From Datisca glomerata (taxonomy: Eukaryota > Streptophyta > Magnoliopsida > Cucurbitales > Datiscaceae), in contig QANY01008233.1 of NCBI GenBank assembly GCA_003255025.1, positions 62,001-126,000 on the forward strand: a stretch of 64,000 nucleotides of DNA, given 5' to 3'. A program made the translations under genes and the position numbers. Numbering within the stretch: the stretch's first letter is position 1; each line of letters begins with the position of its first letter. Shown piece by piece: positions 1-10,991 of this stretch. The notes under the pieces were generated by a model, which was not told the origin of the DNA, ran no database searches, and saw nothing but the letters and a program-made list of their open reading frames with translations.

Positions 1-604
1 GTGGTGCCTCTTGTTTGGTCCATTTGGAAGCTTTAAATCTCATAGTAGTATTCAAAATTTCAAAATACATAAAATAACCTATATTGATAGGTAGCCAAGA
101 ATCATAAACTAATTAAAATTCTATTACTGATCATAAATAAACTATATTCCCAAATAAAATCTTAATCTAAAGTTTTTAGGAACATTCCTTCGTATTTGAT
201 ATTCTCAATTTGAAAATCTTTTTTTGTTGTAATTTCATTGTTGATTATAATGTTTGTTCTCTAAGTCTATTATAAAAAGGTGTTTGTTTTCTTAGTGGAT
301 TCCTTATCCCCTAGAACTTATTTTTACTCTTAGTGGATTCCTCATCCCTTACACATGACCCGTCACACATATGTGTTCTTTTGGATTACTCAGTAGGTGA
401 TAAACAGACACAAAATAGCCTATGAACATATGTGAAGTACGTTTGCCTTAATTCATTGAGACAATGTCTGATGAGTGTGTCTTTGATGATTGTCATCACA
501 GACACGTGTGACGGGTCATGTGTAGTCTTAGCCATTAGGTAATAAGACTTCATGGCATAGATTTTACTATCTTAACATATATAGCCACTTGGTTGTTGAA
601 TTTT
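1..604. other. Non-coding AT-rich flank
   Basis: No gene is supported here. The stretch holds a direct repeat (CTTAGTGGATTCC at about 293 and 330) and a 19-bp inverted-repeat pair listed separately. The first MYB-like exon begins at about 605. Confidence 0.6.
350..524. repeat. 19-bp inverted-repeat pair, 175 bp overall
   Basis: The arm at 350-368 (TACACATGACCCGTCACAC) is the exact reverse complement of 506-524, enclosing about 137 bp. This resembles a very short MITE or a hairpin-forming segment. The flanking bases (…TCCCT and GTCTT…) are not an obvious target-site duplication, so element status is unproven. Confidence 0.55.
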
Positions 605-2390
605 GAAGATCCCTTGATGAATCATAATCCATGGATAGCACAAGAGGACAAGAATCTTTTATTTATTTTCCAGCAAAAGGGGATTAATAACTCGTTTGGC
701 AAATCAATCTCTTTAGGGATGAACATAATGCCTTTTCAGTGCTTGGCGCGCTATTAAAAGTGTTTAAAATGCTTCTATTATGAGAAGGGAGTGGACCAAG
801 GATAAAGATGATAAACTTCGATATGTTTTAGGGTCCTTAGGTGAGGGAAATTGGCAGGCCGTAGCATCTGTTTTGGAGGGACTAAATGGTCCCCAATGCT
901 TAAATATGTTAGTTATAAAAAAGTTTATATGGAGTAATTTTGTGTTTGGTTTACTCATGCTTATGTCATTTCAAATAGACTACCAAAAAAACATTTTCTA
1001 TAATTTTTTCAATTTTGCTAACAGTGTGTGAAGTAGAAATATTATCTTAAATTAAAAATCATGATGTGGTGTAATGTGCAGATGGAGAAAATCCCCACAC
1101 CCAGCTTTAACAAGAAATATGGCGATTCACTCTAGACGAATACAAACGCTTCAAATGTCAGTTGTGCTTTCTAGGCTAATAAATTGGAATAAGAAGGCTC
1201 AATTTTTTAACTTGGACAAGTTTAGTGTAGAGAAAGGTATTATTAGATTACTCTGTGAGTATGAAGTTAATGCAGTGTTATGGAAATAATAAATATAAAT
1301 AAGCCTTGCAAGATATTGCAGTTGACTCAAATGGTATTAATTTGAGAAGAAGTGATAATTTTTATTCTGATGCTGATGGTCATTTTGTTTAAATCCATTT
1401 TTAAAAGAGGTGAATGGACTGAAGAAGAGCATTCAAAGCAGGAAGCAGCAGTGAACGAACACGAATATAGTTGGTCCAAGGTTGTAACATGTGTGCCTCC
1501 ACGTACTGATAATGAGTGTCAGAGGTTTGACATTCTAGATTTAAGTGGTATAGAAATAGATTTAATAGTATGCTTTTTATCATCTTTTTATGTATGTATT
1601 AACTCAAATTGCATATATATTGACCAGAAGATGGAAGAAGTTATATCCTGAGGTAGTTCCAATCCTCGAGGAAGATATAAGGATACAAAAGGATGCTTTT
1701 ATAAGCAACTAGGTTGACAGGGAGTTAGAGTGTCCTGCCCTTAGTCCAATGACTTTCGTCCATCAACCAATTCTGATTTGTGGGCCAGAATATCTAAATC
1801 CTTCTGTAAAAGGGAATAAAAAAACCCAGGTAAAAATATATTATAATATATTATGTTTTGCATTTATATGGTACTGGTTCTCACTCGAGCATAAGTTTTT
1901 GCTCCTCCCTCCACCCCGATTTAGCAGAGGAAGGGAATCAATAAGGAGGGAAAAGAGTGTCACTTCTTGGTCAATTTTCCTTTCAATTATTTTTTTAACA
2001 AATATTAGAAATTTTTTTGTCTGAATTTTTCTTTCAGTTCTGTGGCACTCTTTATTTCGTTGTCATAAGTAATTGCCTACAACAATATTACAAAGATAGA
2101 TACTTCCGGAAACTACAGAAACATGCTAACGGAGAGTCTTCTATGCCAAGGAAGTTGAAGAAATCTTAGGAAATAACAGTTAATAGATCGGGTGGCATTG
2201 ATAATTTTGAAAAGGAAAAGCTTTTTGAAATTAGCGATGATTGTTTGGACCCTGTAGATGAGAACAACAATACTATTGTAGATAATCAGAAACATGCCTC
2301 TAGGCAGAAAATTCATTGAAGACCAGAATTCTATTGGGTCTTCCGGAATGTCAATGTTATCTGAACCTAATAATGACACTGTGAAAGCTG
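605..2390 (+). pseudogene. MYB4R1: MYB4R1-like four-repeat MYB gene, decayed copy A
   Basis: This copy resembles plant MYB4R1 (4R-MYB, SNAPC4-like), a nuclear DNA-binding protein related to the largest snRNA-activating-complex subunit. Recognisable parts come in the expected order. Repeat 1 is at 605-755 (EDPLMNHNPW, ending CLARY). Repeat 2 is at 780-900 (RREWTKDKDDKL, GEGNWQAVASVLEG). Repeat 3 is at 1082-1236, between a tgtgcag acceptor and a GT donor. Repeat 4 is at 1375-1524 (KRGEWTEEE, WSKVVTCVPPRTDNEC). A post-MYB exon is at 1628-1829 (RWKKLYPEVVP to NPSVKGNKKTQ, donor GTAAAA). An acidic tail is at about 2105-2390 (GGIDNFEKEKLFEISDD). Breaks include a frameshift and stops between repeats 1 and 2, a stop in repeat 3, a lost acceptor (ctg for cag) before repeat 4 and a stop in the post-MYB exon. 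I see retained introns, so this is a genomic duplicate and not a retrocopy. Family assignment is by motif recall; pseudogene status is clear. Confidence 0.72.
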
Positions 2391-3180
2391 TCCAGCAAAA
2401 GAGGATTAATAACTGGTTTGACATAACAGTCTCTTAGGGACAAATTGGACGCCTTTGGTGAGGGAAATTGGCAGGCTATACCATCCATTTTGAAGGACGA
2501 AATGGTCCCAAAAGCTCAAATGGGTTAGTTATAAAAAGTTTATCAGTTTGTGTTTGATTTACTCATGCTTATCTATTTGAATGTGCATTGTATAGCTCAA
2601 ATGCTTTAGCAAATTTTACATGTACCCTGCGCATTGGTTTATCATATTGCTTAAGGCATATTTTCTATAGATTTTTCTATTTTGCAAATAGTGTGCTAAG
2701 TATGATATGGTGTAATGTGCAGATGGAGAAAATTCTTACACCCAGCTTTGACAAGAAAAGGGCCGGTTACTCTGGACAAAGACATCCGTCTCAAAATGTC
2801 CGTTATACTTTCTGGGCAAAAAATTGGAATACAAAGTTTCAATTCTTACTTAGATGAAATCAAATTCTATATAGAGAAAGTACTGTTAGATTATTCGGTA
2901 AGAATGAAGTTAATGCAGTCTTACAGATATAATAAATATAAATAAGCTTAATTAAGTGCATGATATTACAAATGACTCTAATGACATTAATTTAAGAAGA
3001 AGTGGTAATTTTCTATTCTGATGTAGATAGTCGAATTGTTATAGGTCCATCTATAAAAATGGGTGAATGGACTAAAAAATGGATTCAAGGCTAGAAGCAG
3101 TAATGAAAGAACACAGATATAGTTGGGCTAAGGTTGCGACATGTGTTCCTTCGCGTACTCATAGTGAGTGTCGGAGGTAA
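2391..3180 (+). pseudogene. MYB4R1: MYB4R1-like decayed copy B (partial)
   Basis: A second plus-strand copy starts directly after the tail of copy A. Part of repeat 1 (QQKRINNWFDITVS, then a stop) is fused with an internal deletion to part of repeat 2 (GEGNWQAIPSIL). Repeat 3 follows at about 2723-2877 after a tgtgcag acceptor (DKDIRLKMSVILSG in one frame), and repeat 4 at about 3059-3178 (GEWTKK, then out of frame to CRR). The copy stops exactly at the repeat-4 donor, where a GA-rich tract begins. The MYB helices are interrupted by stops and frameshifts, so no functional protein is possible. Confidence 0.65.
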
Positions 3181-3580
3181 GAGAGAAAGAGATAGTAAGA
3201 GAGAAAGAGTGTTGGGGTGGAGAGTTGGAGGGGGAGAGAGGGGGGGTGGGCAAGCTCAAGAGTATGGTAGAGAGATAGAGATGGAGAGTGAGAGTAGAGG
3301 AGAAGAGAGAGAAGAAGAGAAAGAGCGAGAAGAGTGAGAAAGTTAAAGTGGGAGAGAACGGGAGGAGAATGTGTGTGTGTTTGGGAATGAGAGAAAGACA
3401 GAGAAAGAAAAAGGATGCGAGAGAGTGTGTTTATAAGGGTAGATAGAGTGTTTGTTTATGTGTTGAGGGAGAGAGTGTGGGGGGGNNNNNNNGGGGGGGG
3501 GGGGGGGGGGAGATAGGGTTGGGAGTGAGGGGGGATAGAGAGAGAGACAGAGACACAGAGAGAGAGCGAGAGAGAGTTAA
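3180..3580 (+). repeat. GA-rich microsatellite with poly-G and assembly gap
   Basis: About 400 bp of GAGA, GGGAGAG and poly-G low-complexity sequence. It begins at the donor of the repeat-4 exon of MYB copy B, so it lies where the next intron of that gene would be. The open frame at 3134-3337 is Arg/Glu/Gly low-complexity read-through and is not a gene. Confidence 0.85.
3486..3492. other. Assembly gap (7 N) inside poly-G
   Basis: Seven N bases sit in a run of G (about 3478-3511). The true length of this tract is unknown. Confidence 0.98.
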
Positions 3581-4330
3581 ATAAATAAGTCTACCTTAAT
3601 GTGCTTAGAAGTCAAATAACTTTGCGACATCCATCCACCTCATTTTCTTTGTTTCTCATTATTTCAATTTCTGGTCCATGTCAATTGCAATAATTAGTTT
3701 ATTAAAAAGAATTAAATCCTTCATATGTAACTTGTACTTTTCTACCGATTAATTGAAATACTTATACAATAGAGAGAGAGGAGAAGAGATAGAAACAGTT
3801 AAATAGATGAGTAACTAGCATAAAATGTATTGTCCAAAAATTTCTAGCGTACATTCACCTTACATTTTTATTTTCCATATTTTAGTTTCTGGAACATGAA
3901 AACTAAAATAATTAATTTAATAAAAAGAATTAGCTCTACTCTTCTACAAATTAATTGATACGGTGCATCATACATATTCTTTAATTGTATATATCATAAT
4001 AAATTGTATTGATGAACGTTTTCTACTTCAAGAACAAGTATAACAAGAAAAAGTATAAATAAATTCTTGATTTTTTATCTTTCTTTTATTTATATAATTT
4101 CAATAATAAATAATAAATAATATTAATAATAATTAACTATAATTCATATTATAATTGATTCATTTTATAACTTTTTATATTTGTGATTTTAATTATTTTA
4201 GCATTTATTTTCTAATTTATATTTTCAAAAAATATAGAATAAAAATGGTGTCTCTTTGAGAGAGATGGAGAGAAAGAGAAAAAGTTAAATAGTAGTGTAA
4301 CTACCTTGAATATATTCAAAAGCTGCTTCC
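3565..4330. repeat. Three copies of GA tract plus GTTAAATA motif
   Basis: A GAGAGA tract followed by a GTTAAATA-type motif and a CTACCTTGAATGTATTC-like sequence occurs at about 3565, 3775 and 4260. The sequence after the first two (TCCACCTCATTTTC, then TTTCTGGACCATG-like) matches the spacer that lies between exon blocks in the minus-strand MYB units. These are broken minus-strand unit remnants. The remaining AT-rich sequence (about 3985-4250) shows nothing recognisable. Confidence 0.55.
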
Positions 4331-4811
4331 GGCCTTGAATCCTCTTCTTTAGTCTATTCACACATTTTTAAAGATAGATATAAATAATTCAACCATATGT
4401 ACCAGAATAAAAAATTACCACTTCTTCACAACTTAATGTTATTCGAGTCATTTCCAATATCTTACACTTTTTTTGCTTATTTATATTTATTATTTTTACA
4501 AAACTACATTAACTTCATACTTATAGAGTAATCTAACAGTACCTTTTTCTGCACTGAACTTGATTTCTTCCAGGTAAAAACTGAGTCTTCTTATTCCAAT
4601 TTTTTGGCCCAGAAAGCATAACAGACATTTTGATAAGTTTGTCTTCGTCTGAGTGAACAACCATTTTCTTGTCAAAATTGGGTGTAGGGATTTTTTCGTT
4701 CAAAATAAATGTTACTATCTCATACATATTTGAAAGGTTCATATAGTCGGTTAAAAGACACAAAAATCTAATCATAATAAATACCTTGAGTGTACTTAGA
4801 CGTCCATAAAC

Positions 4812-5714
4812 ATGGGCGGGTCTATATTGGGCCCGGGGGCCTAACCTCTCAGTTTTAGTTTTTTGTGTGTTCGCGATAGCAATTATTTTTGTAAGATATA
4901 TAGCTTTAATTTATTGAGTGCCCCTTGTGGAGATTGACATTGCCCATTAACGATTCTCTCTTTTTTTTTCTTCTAAAATTGAGGTCTTGAGTTCAAATAT
5001 CAAAAGCATCAATACTCTTACTTTTTTATTGTTTTTATTTATTTTTTAATACCAACTTTTGACATTGTATTTTCTTTAATTTATTTTTATGCCTCGCTCA
5101 TTGTTTTTGACTTTTTTATATAATTTATTTTACTAAATGTTTTGATCTAATAGTACTTTCATTTCATTTCTCTAATAAATTTGATTATTTTTTGTTGGTT
5201 GCTTTTGTTTCATTGTACAATTCTCTTATTTATTTTTTACTCTCAAGTACACAATTTCTATTTTTTCATTTTATAAATATTAATCAAAGTTAGATAATCA
5301 TATATCTATTTTTAGTACTCTATAGTTTGCATAGAAGAACTTAAAAACTTGAATATTAATATGAGTCATAACTTGTTTTGACATTTTAATTAATTAATAT
5401 AGTACATTCTATGGTTTCTTAGAAAATGTTATTTGACATTATTAAATTATTAACATTTATACAAATTAGGTCAAACTTATTTTAAAAAGAAGATAATAGA
5501 TGATTTAATGCATTTATATGACTTGAAAATTCTAAGACTTTATTGGTTGTTGATTTAATTTGATTTTATCTAAAATATATTAACTCTAAGAATAGAACTC
5601 AAACATCACTAATAAACAAGTTTTCAAATATTATAGTTAAAAAAATCAAACAGACACCCTTATATTTTTATTTCTATTGATTCTCCCAAACTAAAATTCT
5701 AGATTTACCACTGT
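4812..5714. mobile_element. hAT-like non-autonomous insertion (~0.9 kb)
   Basis: The neighbouring units carry an uninterrupted spacer (TCCATAAACTTTGTGAC-like). Here that spacer is split after CCATAAAC (4804-4811) and resumes with TCATAAAC (5715-5722), a near-perfect 8-bp duplication as hAT elements make. The ends are imperfect inverted repeats (ATGGGCGGGTCTATA against ACAGTGGTAAATCTAGA read inward). The interior is AT-rich and has no transposase. Boundaries are seen from paralogue comparison; the hAT family is inferred from the 8-bp duplication and the GGGCGG-type terminus. Confidence 0.5.
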
Positions 5715-5838
5715 TCATAAACTTTGTGACGTTAATCCACCTCATTTTTTTGTTTTTGGTTATTCTATTTTCTGGACCATGAAAATGGAAATAATTAATT
5801 TATTAAAAATAACGAGATCCTTCATAATAATATATTTA

Positions 5839-6225
5839 TTAAAAAGAATCATCCATCTGCCTCTTTCCTTCTTGATAAAATAAAAAAATATAACCGCTAA
5901 TACGTTTGCACCAAAAAACAACAAATCCAAAATAAGCACTAGGACAATCTATGATGTAGAATGAACAGAGAAAGACAACACCTCTTCTACCGTAAGAAAC
6001 CAAACAAGACATAACATAAAGCATCCCTGATGCAGAACCACTACAATACATGATTTTGACATAATCAAAATAAAAGTTGACCACTACAATACATGCTGTC
6101 GATAAATCAAAATAAATTCCAACATCGTGCATAGTTTTCAAGAACAAAACTCCTCCACCCAACCATTTATGGATTTATTGGCTTCCATGTCAGTATCAAC
6201 GACAAAAGATTTTATTAGTTATTTG
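5839..6225 (-). repeat. Segment X, copy in unit M4
   Basis: An unidentified segment found once per minus-strand unit, between the post-MYB exon and the repeat-3 exon. On the minus strand it gives a hydrophobic reading with conserved pieces (GGGVLFLK, CSGSASGMLY, FVVFWCKRIS). This copy is open for 107 codons. I do not recognise a family. Persistence of similar open frames in several copies may reflect recent duplication and not selection. Confidence 0.45.
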
Positions 6226-6805
6226 AGTTTTTTTAATTGCCTAAAGCACATTTTTCCTTCGCTAAATTTCCAATCGGCATTCTTCAACATCTCATCCCCT
6301 CTTTTCAATCTTAAATCAAAATCCTCTCAATATAAAAATATAAGAGTAGAAGATATTTGAAATTTAAGCACCTCGTATGTGCTTCATCATATTCCTTAGC
6401 CAGAGTAAATCAAACACAATGCAAAACATACGCCTCGAGTGAGAACCAATACTGTATAAATGCAAAACATAATGAATACTAGTATATTTTTACTTGAGTT
6501 TTTTATTTTATACCATTTTACAAAAGGATTTACATCTTCGGGACCATAAATCATAATCGTAATGGTTAACAAAGTCACAGATCAAGGGCATGACGATCAG
6601 AATCCCCGTCAACAAAGTTGCTTATAAGAGGAGACTTTTGTATCTTTTAGCTTCCTGAAGCAATGGAACATCCTCGTGATATAACTTCTTCCATCTCATG
6701 ATCTATATATGTGTGTGTGCAATTTGAGAGTTTAATACACGCATCAAATAGATGTAAAATGCATAATATTAAAGTTATTTCTATACCAGCTAAATCTACA
6801 ATGTC

Positions 6806-8125
6806 TTACCTTCGACACTCACTATCAGTACGTGAAGGCACACATGTTACAACCTTGGCCCAACTATATCCGTTTTCTTTCATTGGCAGCCTTGAATCCT
6901 CTTCTTCAGTCCATTCACCCCTTTTTAAAGATGGATCTAAACAAATCGACCATCTACAACAGAATAAAAAATTATCCCTTCTTCTCAAATTAATGCCATT
7001 CGAGTCATTTGCAATATCTTGCACTTAATTAAGCGTATTTATATTTATTATTTCTCAAGACTACATTAACTTCATACTTACAAAGTTATCTAACAATGCC
7101 TTTCTCTACACTGAACTTGATTTGTCTAGGTAAAAATTGAGTCTTCTTATTCCAATTTTTTGGCCCAAAAAGCATAACAGGCATTTTGATAAGTTTGTCT
7201 TCGTCTGGAGTGAACGCTCATTTTCTTGTCAAAGCTGAGTGTAAGGATTTTCTCATTTAAAAAATATTACAACCTCATACATATTTGAAAGCTTCGTATA
7301 ATCAGTTGAAAAGACAAAAATCTAATCATATTAAATACCTTAAATGTACTCAGCCCATAAACTTCGTGACGTCAATCCACCTCATTTTCTTTGGTTTTAG
7401 TTATTCTAGTTTCTGAACCATGTAAATGGAATTAATTAGCTTATTAAAAAGAATGAGATCCTTCATAATAATATATATATATTAAAAAGAATAATCTATT
7501 ATTCTCTTCCATTCTTGATAAAACCGGAAATAGAACTGCAAATGCGCTTGCACCAAAAAATAATAAATCCAAAAAAATCCCTAAGACAACCCAGATGTAG
7601 AATGCCTGAGAAAGAAAAAAGATTTTCAAGAAAAAAACTCCTCCACCCAAAAATTTATGGCTCTATTGGCTTTGATGTGAGTATCAACGACAAAATGTTT
7701 TATTAGTTATTAGTTATTTGAGATTTTTTTGTTCTTGCCTAAAGCACTTTCTCTCTTGCTAAATTTTGAATCTGCATTCTCCGACATCTCATCCCTTCTT
7801 TTTAATCTTCAATAAAAAACCACTCATATAAAAATAAGAGTTGAAGAGTTTTAAAATTTAAGCACCTCGTTTGTGTTTCGTCATATTCTCTAGCCAGAGT
7901 AAATCAAACACAATGTAAAACATGTGCCTCGAGTAAGAACCAGTATCTTATAAATACAATACATAATGAATAATGGTTAATGGACGAAAGTCACATGACT
8001 AAGGGCAAAGACGCTTCGACTCCCCGTAAGAAAAGTTGCTTATAAGAACATCTTTTTATATCATTTTAGCTTCCTGGAGCAATAGAATATCTTCAGAAAA
8101 TAACATCTTCCATCCTCATCAATAT
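6806..8125 (-). pseudogene. MYB4R1: MYB4R1-like partial unit M3
   Basis: In minus-strand order: post-MYB exon (about 8125-7970, shifted and with stops), segment X (about 7700-7444), repeat-3 exon (about 7250-7098) and repeat-4 exon (about 6945-6806). The repeat-4 exon is the best preserved of all copies: LDPSLKRGEWTEEEDSRL, then YSWAKVVTCVPSRTDSEC. These carry the spaced Trp residues of a MYB repeat. The gene as a whole is broken and lacks repeats 1 and 2. Confidence 0.68.
7444..7700 (-). repeat. Segment X, copy in unit M3
   Basis: A shorter copy of the unidentified segment, retaining GGGVFFLK and the FFGASAFAVLFPVLS region. It is internally deleted relative to the 10138-10500 copy. Confidence 0.45.
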
Positions 8126-8223
8126 ATATGCAATTTGAGAATTTAAATACATGCATCAAATAGATGATGAAAGCATACTACTAGAGCCATTTCTATATCA
8201 TCTAAATTTAGGTTGCATACCTC

Positions 8224-9590
8224 CGACACGCACTATCAGTACGTGAAGGCACACATGTTACAATCGACCCTAATATTTACGTGTTCATTCATTGTTGCTT
8301 TCAGTTTTGAATCATCTTCTTCAGTTCATTCACACTTTTTCAAAGATGGATATGAATAATTCGACCATCTGCATCAGAACAAAAAATTACCACTTCTTCT
8401 CAAATTATTGTCATTGAAGTCATTTACAATATCTTGCACTTAATTAAGTTTATTTATATTTATTATTTCTGCAAGACCATTAACTTCATACTTAAAAAGT
8501 GAGTAATAGTACCTTTCTCGGAATTGAATTGATTTTGTCTACGTAAAAATTGACCCTTCTTAATCTAATTTTTTTTTACCAGAAAGCATAACGGGCTTTT
8601 TGAGACGTTTGTCTTTGTCTTAGTGAACGACCGTTTTCTTGTCAAAACTGGGTGTTGGATTTTCTCGTTCAAAAAAATGTTTCTACCTCATACATACTTA
8701 AAATGTTAATATAATCAGTTGAAAAGACACAAATCAAATCATAATAAATATCTTGAATGTACTCAGAAGTCAATAAACATTTTGACGTCAATCAACCTCA
8801 TTTTCTTTGTTTTTGGTTATTCTTGTTTCTAGACCATGAAAATGGAAATAAATAATTTATTAAAACGAATGAGATCCTTAACAATAGTATATTTATTAAG
8901 AAGAACCATCCATCTGCCTCTTTCCTTCTTGAGAAAACCGGATATAGAACTGCTAATACGCTTGCACCAAAAAACAACAAATCCAATATAATCCCTAGGA
9001 TAACCCATGATGTAGAACGACAAAGAAAAACAACCCCTCTTTATACCTTAAGAAACCAAACAAAGGCATAATATAAAGAATCCCTGATGCAAAACCACTG
9101 CTATACATGTTGTCAACACAATCAAAATAAATCATGACCAGTACAATACATGTTGTCGATACAATCAAAATAAATTCCAAGATATGTCTCTATTGCTTTT
9201 AGGCCAGTATCAATGACAAAAGGTTTTATTAGTTATTTAAGATTTTTTTGTTCTTGTATAAAGCACATTTTCTCTTGGCTAAATTTCCAATCCGCATTCT
9301 TCAACATGTCATCCCTTCTTTTCAATCAAAAAGTGTTGAAGATATGTGCTTCGGTCATATTCCCCAACCAGAGTAAATAAAAAACAATGTAAAACATGTT
9401 CCTCGAGTTCTCACTCAGTACCGTATAAATGTAAAACATAATGAATGATAATATCTTTTCACTTAGATATTTTATTTCCTTTTATAGAAGGATTTACATC
9501 ATCAAGCCCACAAATAAGAATCATAATGGTTACTGGACGAAAGACACAGGATCAAGGGTAGGACGTTTCGACTCCCCATCATATATATGT
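8224..9590 (-). pseudogene. MYB4R1: MYB4R1-like partial unit M2
   Basis: In minus-strand order: remnant of the post-MYB exon (about 9590-9478; GESKRPTLDP-like, then GLDDVNPSIKGNK), segment X (about 9180-8798), repeat-3 exon (about 8680-8517) and repeat-4 exon (about 8370-8225; TEEDDSKLKAT-like, CVPSRTDSACR). There are multiple frameshifts. Confidence 0.6.
8798..9180 (-). repeat. Segment X, copy in unit M2
   Basis: The copy is split between reading frames; overlapping frames contain CSGFASGILYIMPLFGFL and FGASVLAVLYPVFS. It contains a local duplication of the CAATACATGTTGTCGA sequence near 9100-9160. Confidence 0.45.
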
Positions 9591-9602
9591 GTGTGTGTAT
9601 GC

Positions 9603-10991
9603 AATTAAAGATGGATTTAAACAATTCGACCATCTGCTTCAAAATAAAAAAATTACCACTTCTTCTCAAATTAATGACATTCGAGACATTTGCAATAACT
9701 TGCGCTAAGTTAAGCTCATTTATATTTATTATTTCTATAAGACTGCATTAACTTCATACTTACAGAGTAATCTAACAGTACCTTTCTCTACACTGAACTT
9801 GATTTTGTCGCGGTAAAAATTGGCCCTTCTTATCCCAATTTGTTGGCCCAGAAAACATAACAGGCATTTTAAGACGTTTGTCTTCGTCTGGAGTGAACAC
9901 TCCTTTTTCTTGTCAAAGCTGGGTGTACGGATTTTCTCGTTAAAAAAATATTACTACCTCATATATATTTGAAAGGTTCATATAGTCAGTTAAAAAGATA
10001 AAAAAAAACTAATATAATAAATACCTTGAATGTACTCAGAAATCCATAAACTTTGTGACTTCAATTCAATCCATCTCATTTTCTTTATTTTTGGTTCTTC
10101 TAGTTTCTGGACCATGTAAATGGAAATAATTAACTTATTAAAAAGAATTACCCTTCATAATAGTATAACTGCTACTACGCTTGTACCAAAAAATATAACT
10201 GCTAATACGCTTGTACCAAAAAACAACTAATCCAAAATAGTCACTAGGACAACCTATGATGTAGAACGAACATAGAAAGAAACCCCTCTTGTAGCTTAAG
10301 AAACCAAACAAAGACATAGTATAAAGAATCCCTGATGCAGACCCACTACAATACATGTTGTCGACACAATCAAAATAAATGCCAACCACTACAATACACA
10401 CAACCCAAATAAATTCTGACATCGTACATAGATTACAAGAACAAAACTCCTCCACCCAAACATTTATGTCTCTATTGACTTTTTTGTGAGTATTAACGAC
10501 CAAAGGTTTTATTAGTTATTTGAGATTTTTTGTTCTCGCTTAAAGCACCTTTTCTCTTGGCTAAATTTCCAATTCGCATTCTCCAACATCTCATCCATTC
10601 TTTTCAATCTTCAATCAAAATCCTCTCATATAAAAATATGAGAGTTGAAGATTTTTAAAATTTAAGCACATCGTATGTGCTTCGTCATATTAACTAGCCC
10701 GAGTAAATCAAACCCAATTTAAAACATGTGCCTCGAGTGAGAACCAAAATCATATAGATGCAAAACATAATGAATAATAGTATCTTTTTACCTGGGTTTT
10801 TTATTTCATTTTGCAGAAGGATTTACATCTTCAGGCCCATAAATCAGATTCAATGGACGAAAGTCATAAGACCAAGGGCAGGACGCTCCGTCTCCCCGTC
10901 ATCAAAGTTGCTTATAAGAGCAGCATTTTGTATCATTTTAGCTTCCTTGAGCAATGGAACTTCCTCAGAAAATAACTTCTCCCATCTCCTA
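9603..10991 (-). pseudogene. MYB4R1: MYB4R1-like partial unit M1
   Basis: In minus-strand order: post-MYB exon (10991-10792; RWEKLFSEEVPLLKEAKM, NAALISNFDDGETERPALG, with a CCCAG|GTAAAA donor), segment X (10500-10138), repeat-3 exon (about 9935-9782; TPDEDKRLKMPVMFSGPTNW, then QFLPRQNQVQCRER, donor GTACTG) and only the first ~38 bp of repeat 4 (9640-9603), joined directly to the next unit's post-MYB remnant. The sequence upstream of the first exon (above 11041) is the large microsatellite. Confidence 0.68.
10138..10500 (-). repeat. Segment X, longest copy (unit M1)
   Basis: The longest open version (121 codons on the minus strand). It contains VWVEEFCSC, YFDCVDNMYCSGSASGILYT, a hydrophobic stretch around FFLCSFYIIGCPSDYFGLVV, and a tandem duplication of the FWYKRISSY region. 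It could be a decayed membrane-protein exon or plain spacer. I do not recognise it. Confidence 0.45.

Larger units (their letters stand above)
4320..6705 (-). pseudogene. MYB4R1: MYB4R1-like partial unit M4, split by an insertion
   Basis: Read on the minus strand, this unit has the post-MYB exon (about 6705-6497, WKKLYHEDVPLLQEA-like, with GPEDVNPF near its end), a spacer with segment X, then the repeat-3 exon (about 4695-4543; MSVMLSGPKNWNKKTQFLPG, GRNQVQCRKR) and a remnant of repeat 4 (about 4400-4330). A ~0.9-kb element at 4812-5714 splits the spacer. The donor of the post-MYB exon has decayed (CAAGTAAA in place of CAGGTAAA). Order and orientation match the three units to the right. Confidence 0.65.

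Noticed and set aside
780..1031. Possible functional single-repeat MYB protein starting at 780
   Set aside because: The in-frame ATG lies inside repeat 2 of a four-repeat gene. Repeat 1 upstream is in another frame with stops, and the C-terminal part of this frame is intron sequence, so it is a decay product.
3134..3337. Arg/Glu/Gly-rich open frame
   Set aside because: It starts within the decayed repeat-4 exon and runs through the GA microsatellite.
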